Shown: positions 11,040 to 21,015 of the stretch, piece by piece
Layout: every line of letters begins with the position of its first letter
Position numbering within the stretch: position 1 is the first letter of the stretch
NCBI GenBank assembly: GCA_008729055.1
Contig: SDUX01000002.1
Coordinates: 248,001 to 312,000 of the forward strand
DNA length: 64,000 bases
Source: Pyropia haitanensis
Taxonomy: Eukaryota > Rhodophyta > Bangiophyceae > Bangiales > Bangiaceae
Reading direction: 5' to 3'
Position numbers and translations under genes: made by a program
The notes under the pieces: model-generated
What the model was told of the DNA's origin: nothing
What the model saw: the letters and a program-made list of their open reading frames with translations, nothing else
The model's database searches: none

Positions 11040-12074
11040 ATGACGGGCAAGACCGTCCTGGTCACTGGCGGTGCCGGCTACATTGGCTCCCACACCGTCT
11101 TGGAGATGGTGAACGAGGGCTTCACCGCGGTCGTGGTGGACAACCTGGACAACTCGTCGGAGGAGTCGCTGAAGCGGGTGGGCGAGCTGACCGGCAAGCC
11201 CGAGAGCATTATTTTCCGCAAGGTGGACCTGTTGGACGAGACCGCTCTGGAAGAGGTCTTTAAGGAGTTCACGTTTACTGCGTGCATCCACTTTGCAGGC
11301 CTCAAGGCTGTGGGCGAGTCGGTCAAGCTGCCGCTCAAGTACTACCACAACAACCTGACCGGCACTCTCATCCTCCTCAACCTGCTGGACAAGTATGGGT
11401 GCAAGCAGTTTGTTTTCTCCTCTTCGGCCACTGTGTATGGATTGGTCAAGGAGATGCCCGTTCTGGAGGATGCGGAGATTGGGGCGACCAACCCGTATGG
11501 TCGCACGAAGCTGTTCATTGAGGAGTTCTTGCGGGACCTGTCTCGTGCGCAGGAGGAGTGGAACATCCTCATCCTGCGCTACTTCAACCCGGTCGGTGCG
11601 CACGAATCGGGTCGTATTGGGGAGGACCCGTCGGGCATCCCTAACAACCTGATGCCTTACATTGCGCAGGTGGCGGTTGGCCGCCGGGAGGAGCTGTCTA
11701 TCTTTGGGAACGACTACCCGACAAAGGACGGGACGGGCGTGCGTGACTACATCCATGTGGTGGACCTGGCCAAGGGCCACGTTGCCGCGCTCGAGAAGCT
11801 GACCGAGGAGAAGGTCGGCTGCAAGAGCGTCAACCTGGGCACCGGCGTCGGCTGCTCCGTGCTCGACATGCTCAACGGCATGTCCAAGGCATGCGGCCGG
11901 GAGCTGCCGTACAAGATGTGTCCTCGGCGCGAAGGAGATGTGAGCGTGCTGTACGCCGACCCGTCGTATGCCAAGTCCTTCCTTGGCTGGGAAGCCAAGC
12001 TTGGCGTCGAGGAGATGTGCGCTTCCACCTGGAAGTGGCAGTCATCCAACCCGAACGGGTACAAGGACGCTTGA
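11040..12074 (+). CDS. GALE: UDP-glucose 4-epimerase
   Basis: The 344-residue protein interconverts UDP-glucose and UDP-galactose, the entry to galactan and floridoside-type sugar metabolism in algae. The N-terminal NAD-binding motif is [10 protein letters not shown] (residues 9-18). The catalytic features of extended short-chain dehydrogenases are present: SSSATVYG (about 127-134) and the YGRTK motif with Tyr153 and Lys157. [23 protein letters not shown] and NLGTG follow as in typical GALE proteins. Length and frame are normal and no organellar extension is seen, so a cytosolic enzyme is expected. The codon pattern is strongly G/C-ending. SPP lies downstream in convergent orientation. Confidence 0.97.
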   Translation: MTGKTVLVTGGAGYIGSHTVLEMVNEGFTAVVVDNLDNSSEESLKRVGELTGKPESIIFRKVDLLDETALEEVFKEFTFTACIHFAGLKAVGESVKLPLKYYHNNLTGTLILLNLLDKYGCKQFVFSSSATVYGLVKEMPVLEDAEIGATNPYGRTKLFIEEFLRDLSRAQEEWNILILRYFNPVGAHESGRIGEDPSGIPNNLMPYIAQVAVGRREELSIFGNDYPTKDGTGVRDYIHVVDLAKGHVAALEKLTEEKVGCKSVNLGTGVGCSVLDMLNGMSKACGRELPYKMCPRREGDVSVLYADPSYAKSFLGWEAKLGVEEMCASTWKWQSSNPNGYKDA

Positions 12075-12358
12075 GCGGTGTACCCCAGCTATCCTTCACG
12101 CTCTTTTTTTTGCTCTGTCCCCCCGTCCTTTTTTGCTCTTTTCTTTTTTGGTCTTGAGAGCGGCCTGCCGATATGCATGGACATCCATCGTGTCATGGTG
12201 TCGTAGCGAACATCGGGTGCGAAGAAGGGGTGCCAAGCTGAGCACTCTCTAGTTCATTAGCCATGGCTCTTGGCCTCACCAAAAGTGTATATGCGCGGTT
12301 GCCATTTAGTACCGGGAACGATGGTGACCGAGGTGCGCCTCGCTGCCCCATCCACTCT
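12075..12358. other. 3' region of convergent GALE and SPP genes
   Basis: T-rich runs right after the GALE stop (about 12100-12155) look like 3' UTR. No gene is seen. Confidence 0.4.
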
Positions 12359-13837
12359 TCAACAGACGGCCGCGCCGTTGTCTCCTATGGCCGTGGCAGG
12401 AGCAGGAAGCCCGACCCTTCCCGCCGGCACAGCCCCGTACACGACGGGCCCCCTCCACAGCTCGCCCAGGTCCCCGCGGCTAGCAGTAGCCGCCACGACC
12501 GGCCCGATCGTGGCGGGGACGAGGTACAGGAGCGCCGGCTGGGCCACCCCAAACACGCCGTTGGCCACAAAGCTGCACACCAGACCAGCGGCGTAGCCAA
12601 GGAGCGCCAGCGGAAAAATGCCGTCGGCGGGCCAGCAGCCACGCCGGGCGGTGCTCCCGGCGGCGCTGGCGGCACCCCCCCCACGCCGGGTGGCCCCCGT
12701 GGCCGCAGCGGCGCCACCACCGCCAGGGTCGCCCGCCACGGCCGTGGCCGCAGCCGCAGCGGTGGTTGTATCAAACGCGAGGACCAGCCCCAGCAGCAGC
12801 CCTGGCACAAAAATGTCGCCCAGGCCGAGCATCAGCCCGCCTCCGTCGCCGGTCGGGAAGACCAGCTTGACCGGCAGCGCCAGGCGGGCGACGGGCGCGA
12901 CGGGCAGGTGCAGCGCGGCGGCCGCCGACGCCACCGGGTTGGTCGCGTCCTGCGTCGCTACCGCCACCATCACGTTGGTGCCAAACAAATGGGCCGACGC
13001 AAACACCCAAAACACATCGTACACAAACAGCCCCGCCAGTAGTAGCGTGCACACGCGGAGGGACGTGACCGCCGCGTGCACCCGCACCAGCGACACAAAC
13101 AACACGCACTGCGCAACGCCGAGCAAGTTGTTGAGCGCCCAGTGGCCAGTCATCAGCCAGCCAGTCAGCGCGACTGCCACCAACAGCCCAGTGGCCACCA
13201 CAGACGGGGGGGGAGCCGCCGCACCGCACCGCGCCGAAGTGGTCGCGACTGCGTCCGCCACGGCGGCGGCGCGCCCGCCGTCACTGCCGCTGCCGCTGCC
13301 GCCACCACCCACACCACCACCGCCACCGCTGCCACGTCTCCTGCTGCTGCCAGCGGCAACACCAGCCGCCGCCGCACCGCCCGCGCCCAGCAGCGCACTC
13401 GACGACGGGGAGGCGGCTGGGGCGGTCGGCAAGCGGGACCAGCCCCCCCCCCCCGCCCGGCCAATGAGCGCGTCCAACACTGGGAAGAAGAGGTACGACA
13501 GCGCCAGCGCCGACGACAGCGTCACGACCACCGCCAGCAGCGCCGAGATGCCCGCGTAGAAGAAAAACATGAACAGCAGCGCCGCGGAGGCGATAAAGGG
13601 GAAGGCCAACGCGGCGGACAAGGACAGCGGTGCGCCGACGCCGGGGGGGCGCCCGTCTGCTCCACCGCCGCTGACGCCGCCGCCATCGGCCGCGCCGCCT
13701 GCATCGTCCCCGTCCAGCAGGCTCAGCAGCACGTCGACCGTCTGCGCCCGCCGCGCGGCGTACGCGGCGGTCGCGACGGCGGTACCGATGCAGGCGCCGA
13801 TGGGGAAGAGCGATGCCACCAGCTCCATGGCGCCCAT
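12359..13837 (-). CDS. signal peptide peptidase family intramembrane aspartyl protease
   Basis: This is a polytopic membrane protease of the presenilin/SPP family that cuts type II membrane segments such as leftover signal peptides. It carries all three diagnostic motifs in order: YDVFWVF with the first catalytic Asp, GLGDIFVPG with the second, and PALLYLVP as the PAL motif. At least eight hydrophobic segments are visible. Two low-complexity insertions, Gly/Ser-rich after the first transmembrane segments and Ala/Gly-rich after the second catalytic Asp, make it longer (492 residues) than typical SPP (about 340-380). The ATG at 13837 is chosen; the open frame extends further upstream but without an ATG. 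SPP or SPP-like cannot be separated from sequence alone. Confidence 0.9.
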   Translation of the reverse strand: MGAMELVASLFPIGACIGTAVATAAYAARRAQTVDVLLSLLDGDDAGGAADGGGVSGGGADGRPPGVGAPLSLSAALAFPFIASAALLFMFFFYAGISALLAVVVTLSSALALSYLFFPVLDALIGRAGGGGWSRLPTAPAASPSSSALLGAGGAAAAGVAAGSSRRRGSGGGGGVGGGGSGSGSDGGRAAAVADAVATTSARCGAAAPPPSVVATGLLVAVALTGWLMTGHWALNNLLGVAQCVLFVSLVRVHAAVTSLRVCTLLLAGLFVYDVFWVFASAHLFGTNVMVAVATQDATNPVASAAAALHLPVAPVARLALPVKLVFPTGDGGGLMLGLGDIFVPGLLLGLVLAFDTTTAAAAATAVAGDPGGGGAAAATGATRRGGGAASAAGSTARRGCWPADGIFPLALLGYAAGLVCSFVANGVFGVAQPALLYLVPATIGPVVAATASRGDLGELWRGPVVYGAVPAGRVGLPAPATAIGDNGAAVC

Positions 13838-15949
13838 CGTACGCGCGCTATGCAAGAACAATGAGGGAAAAAAGGAAGCGAGTGTCCCAGACGCTAGGGC
13901 ACGCCAGCCAAACAAAAAAGCGAAAAACAGAGGGATTGTACGGCTCAACGTGGGAAAGGGCGGAGGGAGGGTGGCGACGGAGGGGGCGTCCGCCACGATT
14001 GGTAGCCGCGACCCGTAACGCGGGGAGGCACGTGGAGGGGGGAAAGAAGGAGGGGGGGGAGGGGGCTGACGACAAACGGAAAGTCAGCCACGCAGCGCCA
14101 CTACGGGCCCGCCGCCGCCGCCCCCCGCGTCACTCTGAATCGCCGTCAAGAGAATGCCCACGGCGGGCGGGCGGGCGGGCGGGCGGGCGGGCGGGCGGGC
14201 GGGCGGGCGGGCGGGCGGGCGGGCGGGCGGGAACAGGGCGGGCGGGCGGGTGAGCAGTCGAGTGGGCAGAGGTGGGGGGGACGGGGCCGCCCGCCGCGCA
14301 GCGGGCAGGCGTCCGCGGTGGCGCGCCTGCCCTACCGCGCGCGGGGCGGGCCGGCAGCCACCCCGCCCGCCGCGGCGCGCCGCGGCCGGCGGTCGTGTCG
14401 TGGGCAGAGGGGGCGGCCACCCAGAGGGAGGGGGGGGCGATGGCAGAAAAGGGAAGGAACCCGCGGTGCCGTGGCGCCAGGCCAGCACCACGCCCGTCCG
14501 TGCCTGCCGGGAGCCACCGACGCCTGAGCCGACCGCGTGGGTGGTGGGGCGCGCGCCCCGGCAGCGGCCCGTGGGCGGGCGGGAGGCGGCACCGGCACCG
14601 CCACGCAAGCCGTGGTGCCACCCACGGTGGCAACCACCACGGCCACCCCCCCTACCCACGGACCGTCCGCGAGTCGCCGCCGCAGCCACCGCCGCGGTCG
14701 CCGCCGTCGCCGCCGCCGCGGCCGCTGTCGCCGCCGTCGTCGCACCAGCCAGGCCGGCGCGGCCCGCCCGTCCCCCCCCCCCCCCCCGCCCCCCCAGCGC
14801 TCAACCACCCGCGGGGACGACACCACGGGCGACGCCCCCCGCCCCCGCCGCCGCGTGGGCGGTCCGTACGCCGCGCCCGCGGCACCGCGACGCCCCGCAG
14901 CGGCGCACGCCACCGCGGCGCACCCCAGCGCCCCCCAGTCGCGGCGTACCCACCGCGGCGGTGTCGACACCGCCCCACCCCCCACCGCGACCGCGTTGAG
15001 CGGCCGCCGTGGGAACGCGGGGAAGAGGGGGGGGGGAGGGGGGGGGGGAGACGGCCAGATGGCGCGGGGTGGGGGCGGCGGCGGGCAGCGGCACGGACGG
15101 CACCGGGCGGTGGCAGCGGGAGGAAAGGATGGATGCGCGGCCCGCCACGGACACCCCACCACGCGCGACCAAATTGCGAGGCCTTTGGGCGCGGCCCGTC
15201 CGAATTCCAAGCCGCTGTGCCCGCGCCGGCGTCCCTGCCTCGGTGAACGCCACGGCACCCCCCCCCCCACCCCCCCCTGATCGAACCCGGCGGCCGGTTC
15301 TGGAGCGGCACAGCGGCCGGAAGCGCCGTTGCCAAGGACGGAGCGACAAACAAAACAGCAATTCGTGAGAAGCGACGACTTCGGAGGGGCAGAGGGGGAG
15401 ATGCGCGCCGGAAGGCGGACGGCGTCGTCGATGTCGCCGGTGTGAGGTCCGCTGGCAAACCCGCACCTGGCCGACGGGACGGTGGGGGGGAGGGGGTGGC
15501 TGTTCGTGGCGTCGTGCGGCACCGTTGCGGTCGTGCAGCACACAGCCAGTAGTGTCCGCGACGGCGGCTCATCGCGGCGGAGGCGCCCTGCCGTTGCGCA
15601 ACACAGCGGGTGGCAGCGGGCGGATCGGCCAGCCCGTTCGCAGGCGCATCTGTGATAGACGTGGCGCCGTGACGGCCAACATGGCTGCCCAGGGCGCCGC
15701 GACTTGACTCGGACATGAGGTCGTGAGTTTTGAGTCACCCACCCGGTATCAACATGTACCCAGCAATAACAAAGTCAATAGGGAGTACCCAGATGCGGCC
15801 CCCCACAAAAAGTCCTCCCTTGCACACCACGCGCTCCTCAACTCGGGTTGTACCCGTGGTCGACTCTCCCCTCCCCCCAAAGCCGTATCGCCTCCCCCCC
15901 CTCCGCCAAAGCCGTAATGTACATCTCTTGGCGAGCCCCCTCCCCCCCC
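13838..15949. other. 2.1-kb gene-free GC-rich region
   Basis: Nothing codes convincingly on either strand. The region contains the (GGGC)n tract at 14164-14231, many shorter G or C runs, and less GC-rich sequence at about 15300-15950 downstream of the tetraspanin-like gene. Confidence 0.4.
14164..14251. repeat. (GGGC)n tetranucleotide tract
   Basis: About 17 uninterrupted GGGC units occupy 14164-14231, then a short break and three or four more units to 14251. The plus strand has very high G-quadruplex potential. It sits about 330 bp upstream of the SPP start. Confidence 0.9.
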
Positions 15950-16726
15950 TCAAGCGGTGCACCTTGCAATCAAGAAGACGACGAGGCCGACTCCGGCGAT
16001 GGCCGTCGCGATCGCCGCCGTAATCCCCACCGGCCGCGCCACGCGCTGCATCCGCGAGAGGAGCTCATCGTAGCACCCTTGGTTGGCAAAGTTCCCGCTG
16101 CTGGGCAGGGCGCTGCAGTCGGGGCACACCCGCCGCTGGGCCGCCGTACAATCGCCCGCAGCGGCCTCGGCCGAGGTGCACTGAACGCAGTCATTGTTGG
16201 TGAAGCCGCGACAGCGGAACTCGCGCTCCAGGTCGCACGCCACGGCCGGCTCGGACGAGACCGTCTCTTGCCACACGTCCGACACAAAGGAGCGGGTCTT
16301 GGAGCCGGGCCCAGAGCCCGCCTCGGCCACGAAGAGCAGGACGGTGGCGGTGAGGGCCATGGCGGCGACGAGGACGAGCATGGCCAGGAAATAGATGACC
16401 GCGGCAAAGATAGAGCAGCATCCCTGACCAATCGCCAACATGCCAAGAATGGCTAGAACAATCAGCGCGACGCCCACCACGACCGACACGATGCCGAGGT
16501 ACACGTTGGCCGCCAGGATGGAGCCGCTCCAATTCAGGTCGCCGTACGACGCGTCTTTTTGGTCTGCAATCGCCCATCCGCCCGTGGAAATCAGCGCCAC
16601 CCCTGCCGCGATGGTCAGAACCGCAAAGAGCGTGTGGAGAGCGCCAAAAAAGGCGCCCGCCTTGTTGGCGCGGGGAGCAGTGTCTCCATAGTCACTCTCA
16701 ACATCTTGAGCACCTCCGCGGCCCAT
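15950..16726 (-). CDS. tetraspanin-like four-helix membrane protein, copy 1
   Basis: The 258-residue protein has four hydrophobic segments: about residues 25-48, 75-98, 105-130 and a last one near the C-terminus. A large extracellular loop of about 90 residues lies between helices 3 and 4. The loop has eight Cys, including the motif REFRCRGF, then C-x2-C, a C-P-D-C and a final GCYDEL. This layout is that of tetraspanins, but the canonical CCG is replaced by CRG. It would act in plasma-membrane microdomains by analogy; no direct evidence exists. The ATG at 16726 is the first in frame. A paralogue lies at 41962-42732. Confidence 0.75.
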   Translation of the reverse strand: MGRGGAQDVESDYGDTAPRANKAGAFFGALHTLFAVLTIAAGVALISTGGWAIADQKDASYGDLNWSGSILAANVYLGIVSVVVGVALIVLAILGMLAIGQGCCSIFAAVIYFLAMLVLVAAMALTATVLLFVAEAGSGPGSKTRSFVSDVWQETVSSEPAVACDLEREFRCRGFTNNDCVQCTSAEAAAGDCTAAQRRVCPDCSALPSSGNFANQGCYDELLSRMQRVARPVGITAAIATAIAGVGLVVFLIARCTA

Positions 16727-17463
16727 GGTGAAGCAGTGGAAGGGGGAGAAGGAAGATAGCACAGGGAAGGGATCAGAGAAGGGGTCGAGCAAGGGTTGGT
16801 CCTTGTGTGAGGGTATGTGAGAGCGACGCCAGAAGATGCCACTGATCAGATGAAGAGAGAGGATCGAGTGCAAGAGCACAGGGCCGACCAGAGAGCCTTG
16901 GCGACGAGAACGCGCTCTTATGCTGGTGGGAGCGTGACTCCCAGCACTGACGCGCTTGTGAAGGGGACCACGAGACAGCTTCCCGAGGCCGGTGTCAGAG
17001 GTGGCACAAGAACAGCCCGTCGCGGCACCTCAACGAGGTGACCTCAGCTCTCCGCTTCCGGACCGGTCTTGACCAATCGTGCCAAACGGGCTGGGCTGCG
17101 TATCCCAGTTTGGAGCGAGTACAGTACTGACGGGGGACAAGAATCCGCCCGAGGAGGGTCCCTGACCCAGGGGGGTTCGTGACCACGGCAACACGGTTGC
17201 TGTTGACGGCTTGACTGCTGCGTGGAGGAAATACCGACATGACGTTGACAGCTGGTGTCCGCGGACGTCGCTCCTTTGAGATGATTGGTACCACGCCAAG
17301 CATCGCTGTCAGCCCATCACGCTACGAGGAAGACCGGCACGAATGGGGACCGATAAGACAAGTGTCAGGCGCTGTCCACCCCGACGGCACTGACTCCCAC
17401 CACGGACTACTATAAATATTGTAATTCATATACTAGGTCAGGTCTCAGTGTGACAGTCGAAAT
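16727..17463. promoter_or_regulatory. upstream region of the tetraspanin-like gene and of tRNA-Ala
   Basis: No protein gene is supported. Near the tRNA end there is a TATAAATATT at 17412-17421, about 50 bp upstream of the tRNA. This is a plausible positioning element for RNA polymerase III. Confidence 0.4.
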
Positions 17464-17549
17464 GGGGTTGTAGCTCAGTGGTAGAGTGCGCGCTTCGCAT
17501 GAATCTCCGTGAGTGCGCGAGGTCCAGGGATCGATCCCCTGCTGCTCCA
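17464..17549 (+). tRNA. tRNA-Ala (anticodon CGC) with a 14-nt intron
   Basis: The cloverleaf can be folded by hand. The acceptor stem is GGGGTTG with CTGCTCC, including the G3:U70 pair that specifies alanine, with one mismatch. The D arm is GCTC/GAGT, the anticodon stem CGCGC/GCGCG, and the T arm CAGGG/CCCTG. Anticodon CGC is at 17496-17498. A 14-nt intron (17500-17513) sits at the canonical place between positions 37 and 38. The B box reads GGATCGATCCC. The discriminator base is A and no CCA is encoded. A TTTT terminator follows at 17554-17557. Confidence 0.9.
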
Positions 17550-17553
17550 TTGC

Positions 17554-17557
17554 TTTT
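17554..17557 (+). terminator. RNA polymerase III terminator
   Basis: A run of four T on the coding strand starts five bases after the end of the tRNA, the normal polymerase III stop signal. Confidence 0.7.
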
Positions 17558-19091
17558 GCTGCACGCTGCTGGGGATGGCAGATGTGATGGTGGGACCTTA
17601 CGAACGCGGCGGTACACGCGACGGCCACCGCCAGCGCCCACCCTGCCACCACCGCTGCCACTGTCGATGTCGTCAATGTGGGCATCGTCTCCGACGTTGA
17701 CCTGGGCGAGCTCGTTGCGTCGCAGAAGACCCATCGCGACACGCCCGACACTACCTGTGCGTCGCCGCCCGTCGCGGTCGACGACGGCGCGGCAAGCCCC
17801 GCTTTGTGACCCGTGTGCCAAGCGGGCGCGGATGTTGGGTTTACCGCTGGATGTGTTGTACGGGTACCTGCTGGCGTCGCTGGCGCCGGGGCAGCCGACG
17901 TGTGGGTGTCGCTGGCAGCCATCCTGTAACGCCTGGCAGGCGTGCACGCCGCACACGCAGATGGCGGCTGCAGGAAGCGGCTGCGACGATTGGCGGGGGA
18001 GGGGAAGTAGGCTGTGGCTGTGGCGCGTGCAGGGTGTGGCAGCAAGTATTGTAGCAGCACGTGGGCGTTGTGGTGTGCATTGACCCGGTGCGGATGGCGA
18101 TGTCGCCTTCGGCTGGTGGGGGAGAGCGGCGGATGTGTGTCTAGAGGGGGGGGGAGCGATCGCCGGCGATGCGTGTCAAGCCCGGTGTTGCGAGCGCGCT
18201 CTTTGCCCATGTCCGCGCGGGTGGCCACCCCACACCCGTCTGTTCCTCGTTCCCCACCCTCCTTGACATCTTCGCCGCCGCCCTCGACGCAGGCGACAGG
18301 CACCTCGTCGTCCGCCTGGACGGTGCGACCTGGCCCAGTCGGCGGTGGTGGCCACCTTCAACACTCCCGCCGCCAACAGCGACGGTGGCAGCTGCCGCTG
18401 CCGCCGTCGCCGTCGGCCGACGCCGTCGCCATGGCACCGTTGGGGAGACGCGCGGCGGCGGCAGCGCCTTGCCGGCACGGGGGGTCACCGCTGGACGGTC
18501 ACCGCTCGCGGACGTGCAGCAGCTGCCGCACCCGTCGCCGCCCCCGCCGCGTGCGCGGCGTGGGGCAGGCGACAGTGGCCCGGAGGCGGCGGTTTCGCCC
18601 TAGCGGGCGCGGGTGGTCGCACCCGTGCATCCCCGCGGCGGCACGCCGCACGTGGAGGTGGCAGAGGCGCGACGCCGAGCGCTGCGGGAGGGGAACGCTC
18701 ATGGCTGAGGTGGCAAGAGGCGGGTCGCAACTCGATGGGGACATCGCCAAGACAGGGCGAGTGGCCCCGCTGGCGGGGACGTGCGGCAGCAGCGCAGAGC
18801 TGCGCCGGCAAGGCAAGGGACTGACGAGATGACGAGGAGAAATAACTATTGTGCCACAGACACATCCCCATGGACAGAAAGAATAAGAAAAGAGTAACAG
18901 GAGCACAAAAAGAGAACGCAGAAGGAAAAAGGGAAGGGTGTACCTGCTGAAGCCGCCAGCCCGCAGCACCCATGGCAGCACGTGAGTCCACCAAGAAACC
19001 ACAACGGCCCCTGCCTGCCGTGGTATCCATCACCTCGCCGATGGCTAATGACGCGGGCGGCCGCCCGACCAGTGTGCCTTTGGTCTGCCCC
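17558..19091. other. region without a confident gene
   Basis: One plus-strand frame from ATG 18169 to 18603 has a plausible first 60 residues (VASALFAHVRAGG..., LLDIFAAALDAGDRHLVV) with coding-like G/C third positions, then decays into low complexity. I do not recognise it and cannot call it a gene. Positions 18830-18960 are A-rich. Confidence 0.3.
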
Positions 19092-19943
19092 TCACAGGCT
19101 GACGCTGGGCGACCGCCGCTCGTCCTCATCCTGCCCCCCATTGCCGCGCCGCGCCCGCTGCTCGTTGCGGGCCTTGACCTTCCGCACGTACTCTGGGTTG
19201 AGGCCCACCCCATAGAGCGGACACTCGGCGCACCCCCGGCCCGGACAGTCTTGGCAGCGGATCCGCCCGTCGCGCATGACGCGGGACTTGGAGGTGCCAC
19301 GGGGCCCCTCGGGGGCGGCGTCGCCGCCGACCAGCCGCGCGCTGTTGTTGATAACCTGCGCCTCCCGCTCCTGCTCCAGCGTCACCAGGTCATCGTACGA
19401 CACGTAGTAGATGCAATTGACGGGGCACGTGTCAATGGCCACCGCGACCGTCTCGGGGTCGTCCCCGTCCTGTCGAAACGCGCGGGCGCGGCCCCACTCC
19501 TCCTCCATGAAGAACGTGTGCCGCGCCGTCGACGCGCAGTGGGTGCAGCCGATGCAGTCCACCTCGTCAACATAGACGAACCGGTCACGGTCGCCGCGGA
19601 GGCCGTCCGCAGAGAGGGGCACAAACATGTGCGACGCGCCCGTGCCGTGCGGGTTGGTCAGCGCCGTCTCGTTGGCGCCCACCGCTTGTAGGCGCGCGAT
19701 GAGCGCCTCGGCGTCGACAGGCGGCGGAGGCGGCGGAGGGGGGGGGGGGGGGGGCGGGGGGGTGGACGCCGCCGCCCGGGGGGGGGGGGCGCCCGCCCGT
19801 GACGGCCGCGGCGGGCGCCGCGGGCAGCCGCGGCGGCCGGCCGGCGCCGCGCCGCGCCGCGCTGCAGTGGGGGTAAGGAAAGCGACCGCCACGGAGACGA
19901 GCCTTGGACGCGGCGAAAAGGGGAGTGCACATGGGCACTCCAT
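19092..19943 (-). CDS. plastid-targeted 4Fe-4S ferredoxin-like protein
   Basis: This is a predicted chloroplast electron-transfer protein. An N-terminal region of about 90 residues rich in Arg, Ala, Ser and Pro, followed by a poly-Pro stretch, looks like a transit peptide and linker. The bacterial-type ferredoxin domain contains VDEVDCIGCTHC, then DTCPVNCIYYV: C-x2-C-x2-C with C-P-x2-C, fewer ligands than a two-cluster ferredoxin. A second Cys cluster near the C-terminus (RCQDCPGRGCAECPLYG) precedes a basic tail and may bind another metal or Fe-S centre. Similar two-part proteins occur in plastids of plants and algae. The start at ATG 19943 is tentative, because the G runs at 19739-19755 and 19781-19789 could also hide a length error in the linker. 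Confidence 0.8.
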   Translation of the reverse strand: MECPCALPFSPRPRLVSVAVAFLTPTAARRGAAPAGRRGCPRRPPRPSRAGAPPPRAAASTPPPPPPPPPPPPPPVDAEALIARLQAVGANETALTNPHGTGASHMFVPLSADGLRGDRDRFVYVDEVDCIGCTHCASTARHTFFMEEEWGRARAFRQDGDDPETVAVAIDTCPVNCIYYVSYDDLVTLEQEREAQVINNSARLVGGDAAPEGPRGTSKSRVMRDGRIRCQDCPGRGCAECPLYGVGLNPEYVRKVKARNEQRARRGNGGQDEDERRSPSVSL

Positions 19944-20076
19944 GACCGGAAGGCGCTCGAGGACAAGGTTAAGAAGAGGGAGAAGGACCAGGGTGGAGAA
20001 AGGAAGGGCCAGGATGCTCAGGTGCGAAGCGGGGCGGTGGAGGCGGAGGAAGATCACTGGACAGAGACAGGGCCCA

Positions 20077-20346
20077 TTATGTGTCTGTAAGCGGACCCGG
20101 CAGACTTGAATGCGGAGCTGGAGCTGGTGCCATCAAGTCCCGCAAATTTCTCCAGAGTGCGGAACGCTCGTGGCGCAGCTGGACTACATCCGTGATTGCC
20201 TTTGACTCGAAAAAAGTTTTCAGTTCTCTTTTCAGCGTAGCCCGCCTCCCTGGCTCACCTGGGAGTCTTGAGTCGTCGAACCGAACTGAGCCGCCAGCGA
20301 TGGGCGTGGGTGTACCGCCTCCCTCTGTGTACTTCTTTGCTTGCAT
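20077..20346 (-). CDS. small hypothetical protein (89 residues)
   Basis: This ATG-started frame has lower GC than its neighbours and an unusual, non-repetitive composition: a helix-prone basic stretch (RRATLKRELKTFFESK) and a further helix (LRHERSALWRNLRDLM), then a Pro-rich end. That is unlike the Arg/Pro shadows elsewhere. It lies about 130 bp upstream of the ferredoxin-like start on the same strand. No family is recognised. It could be a small gene or an exon of an unseen transcript. Confidence 0.35.
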   Translation of the reverse strand: MQAKKYTEGGGTPTPIAGGSVRFDDSRLPGEPGRRATLKRELKTFFESKAITDVVQLRHERSALWRNLRDLMAPAPAPHSSLPGPLTDT

Positions 20347-21015
20347 TCATGCGCCAACTGTGACGCGCATGTAGGGCGACGGTGTACAGCGGCCCCACTG
20401 GCAACTGCGTTGAATGTCACTCGCAAGCCGGCTCGATGTCGTGTCCGCCTGCTGGACCCGCCGGCCAATCAGGGTGTCGCTCCTCCTCCCGTTTCGGTCC
20501 TGGTCAATGGCGCGGCCAATCGGCGACCTACACGGCAAACAGGGCGGGTGCTGGGCTGCCGAAGTCGGGTCGCTGCTCCGTAGGCTTCACTGCCAGACGT
20601 GCAGCCCATCCCGCTGTACTTTTTCGTGCGCCAAAGGAGGTTGCTTACAGATGTCCCTCTTCCTCCAGCAACGGTAGTGCTCGAGCCGCCCAAGACGACC
20701 AGCAGTCGGCGGCAAGCGCCTGGTGAGCTCGCCCACCGAGCGGCGCGTCGCGCCAGCCGTCAAGGCACCGGCCGTCGCCGCTCGCCCGGCACCCGCAACC
20801 CGGCACTCCCCGTGCATCGGCGACGCGGGGTCGTTATCGCAACCCCGGAAGGCACGGGCTCCCGCTCTGCGCTCCCAGTGAGGGGCGAGCATCCGCTTTG
20901 ACCGCCAACCCCAACCACTGGTGCGTCACCCTCCGCTCCCGGGCAGTGCGGAGGACTTTTCGCCGCCCCTCCTCTCCTTCGACAAGAGGCGTGGTCTGGT
21001 CTGCCGCCCCCCACG
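20347..21015. other. upstream region of Hint protein 1
   Basis: No gene is supported; GC content is moderate. It should contain the promoter of the Hint gene, whose ATG is at 21016. Confidence 0.35.

Noticed and set aside
12359..13996. A longer N-terminus for the signal peptide peptidase
   Set aside because: The frame is open upstream of 13837 but contains no ATG there; the upstream limit is a GTG.
15270..15290. A GTTCGATC-like sequence on the minus strand resembling a tRNA T arm
   Set aside because: Neither the T stem nor any acceptor or anticodon stem can be paired around it.
14084..15738. Frames of 200-470 residues on both strands next to the (GGGC)n tract
   Set aside because: The composition is that of GC-rich noncoding DNA and simple repeats; no motif is recognisable.
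18169..18603. Plus-strand frame of 144 residues
   Set aside because: The first 60 residues look coding, but the rest is low complexity, and no family or paralogue supports it.
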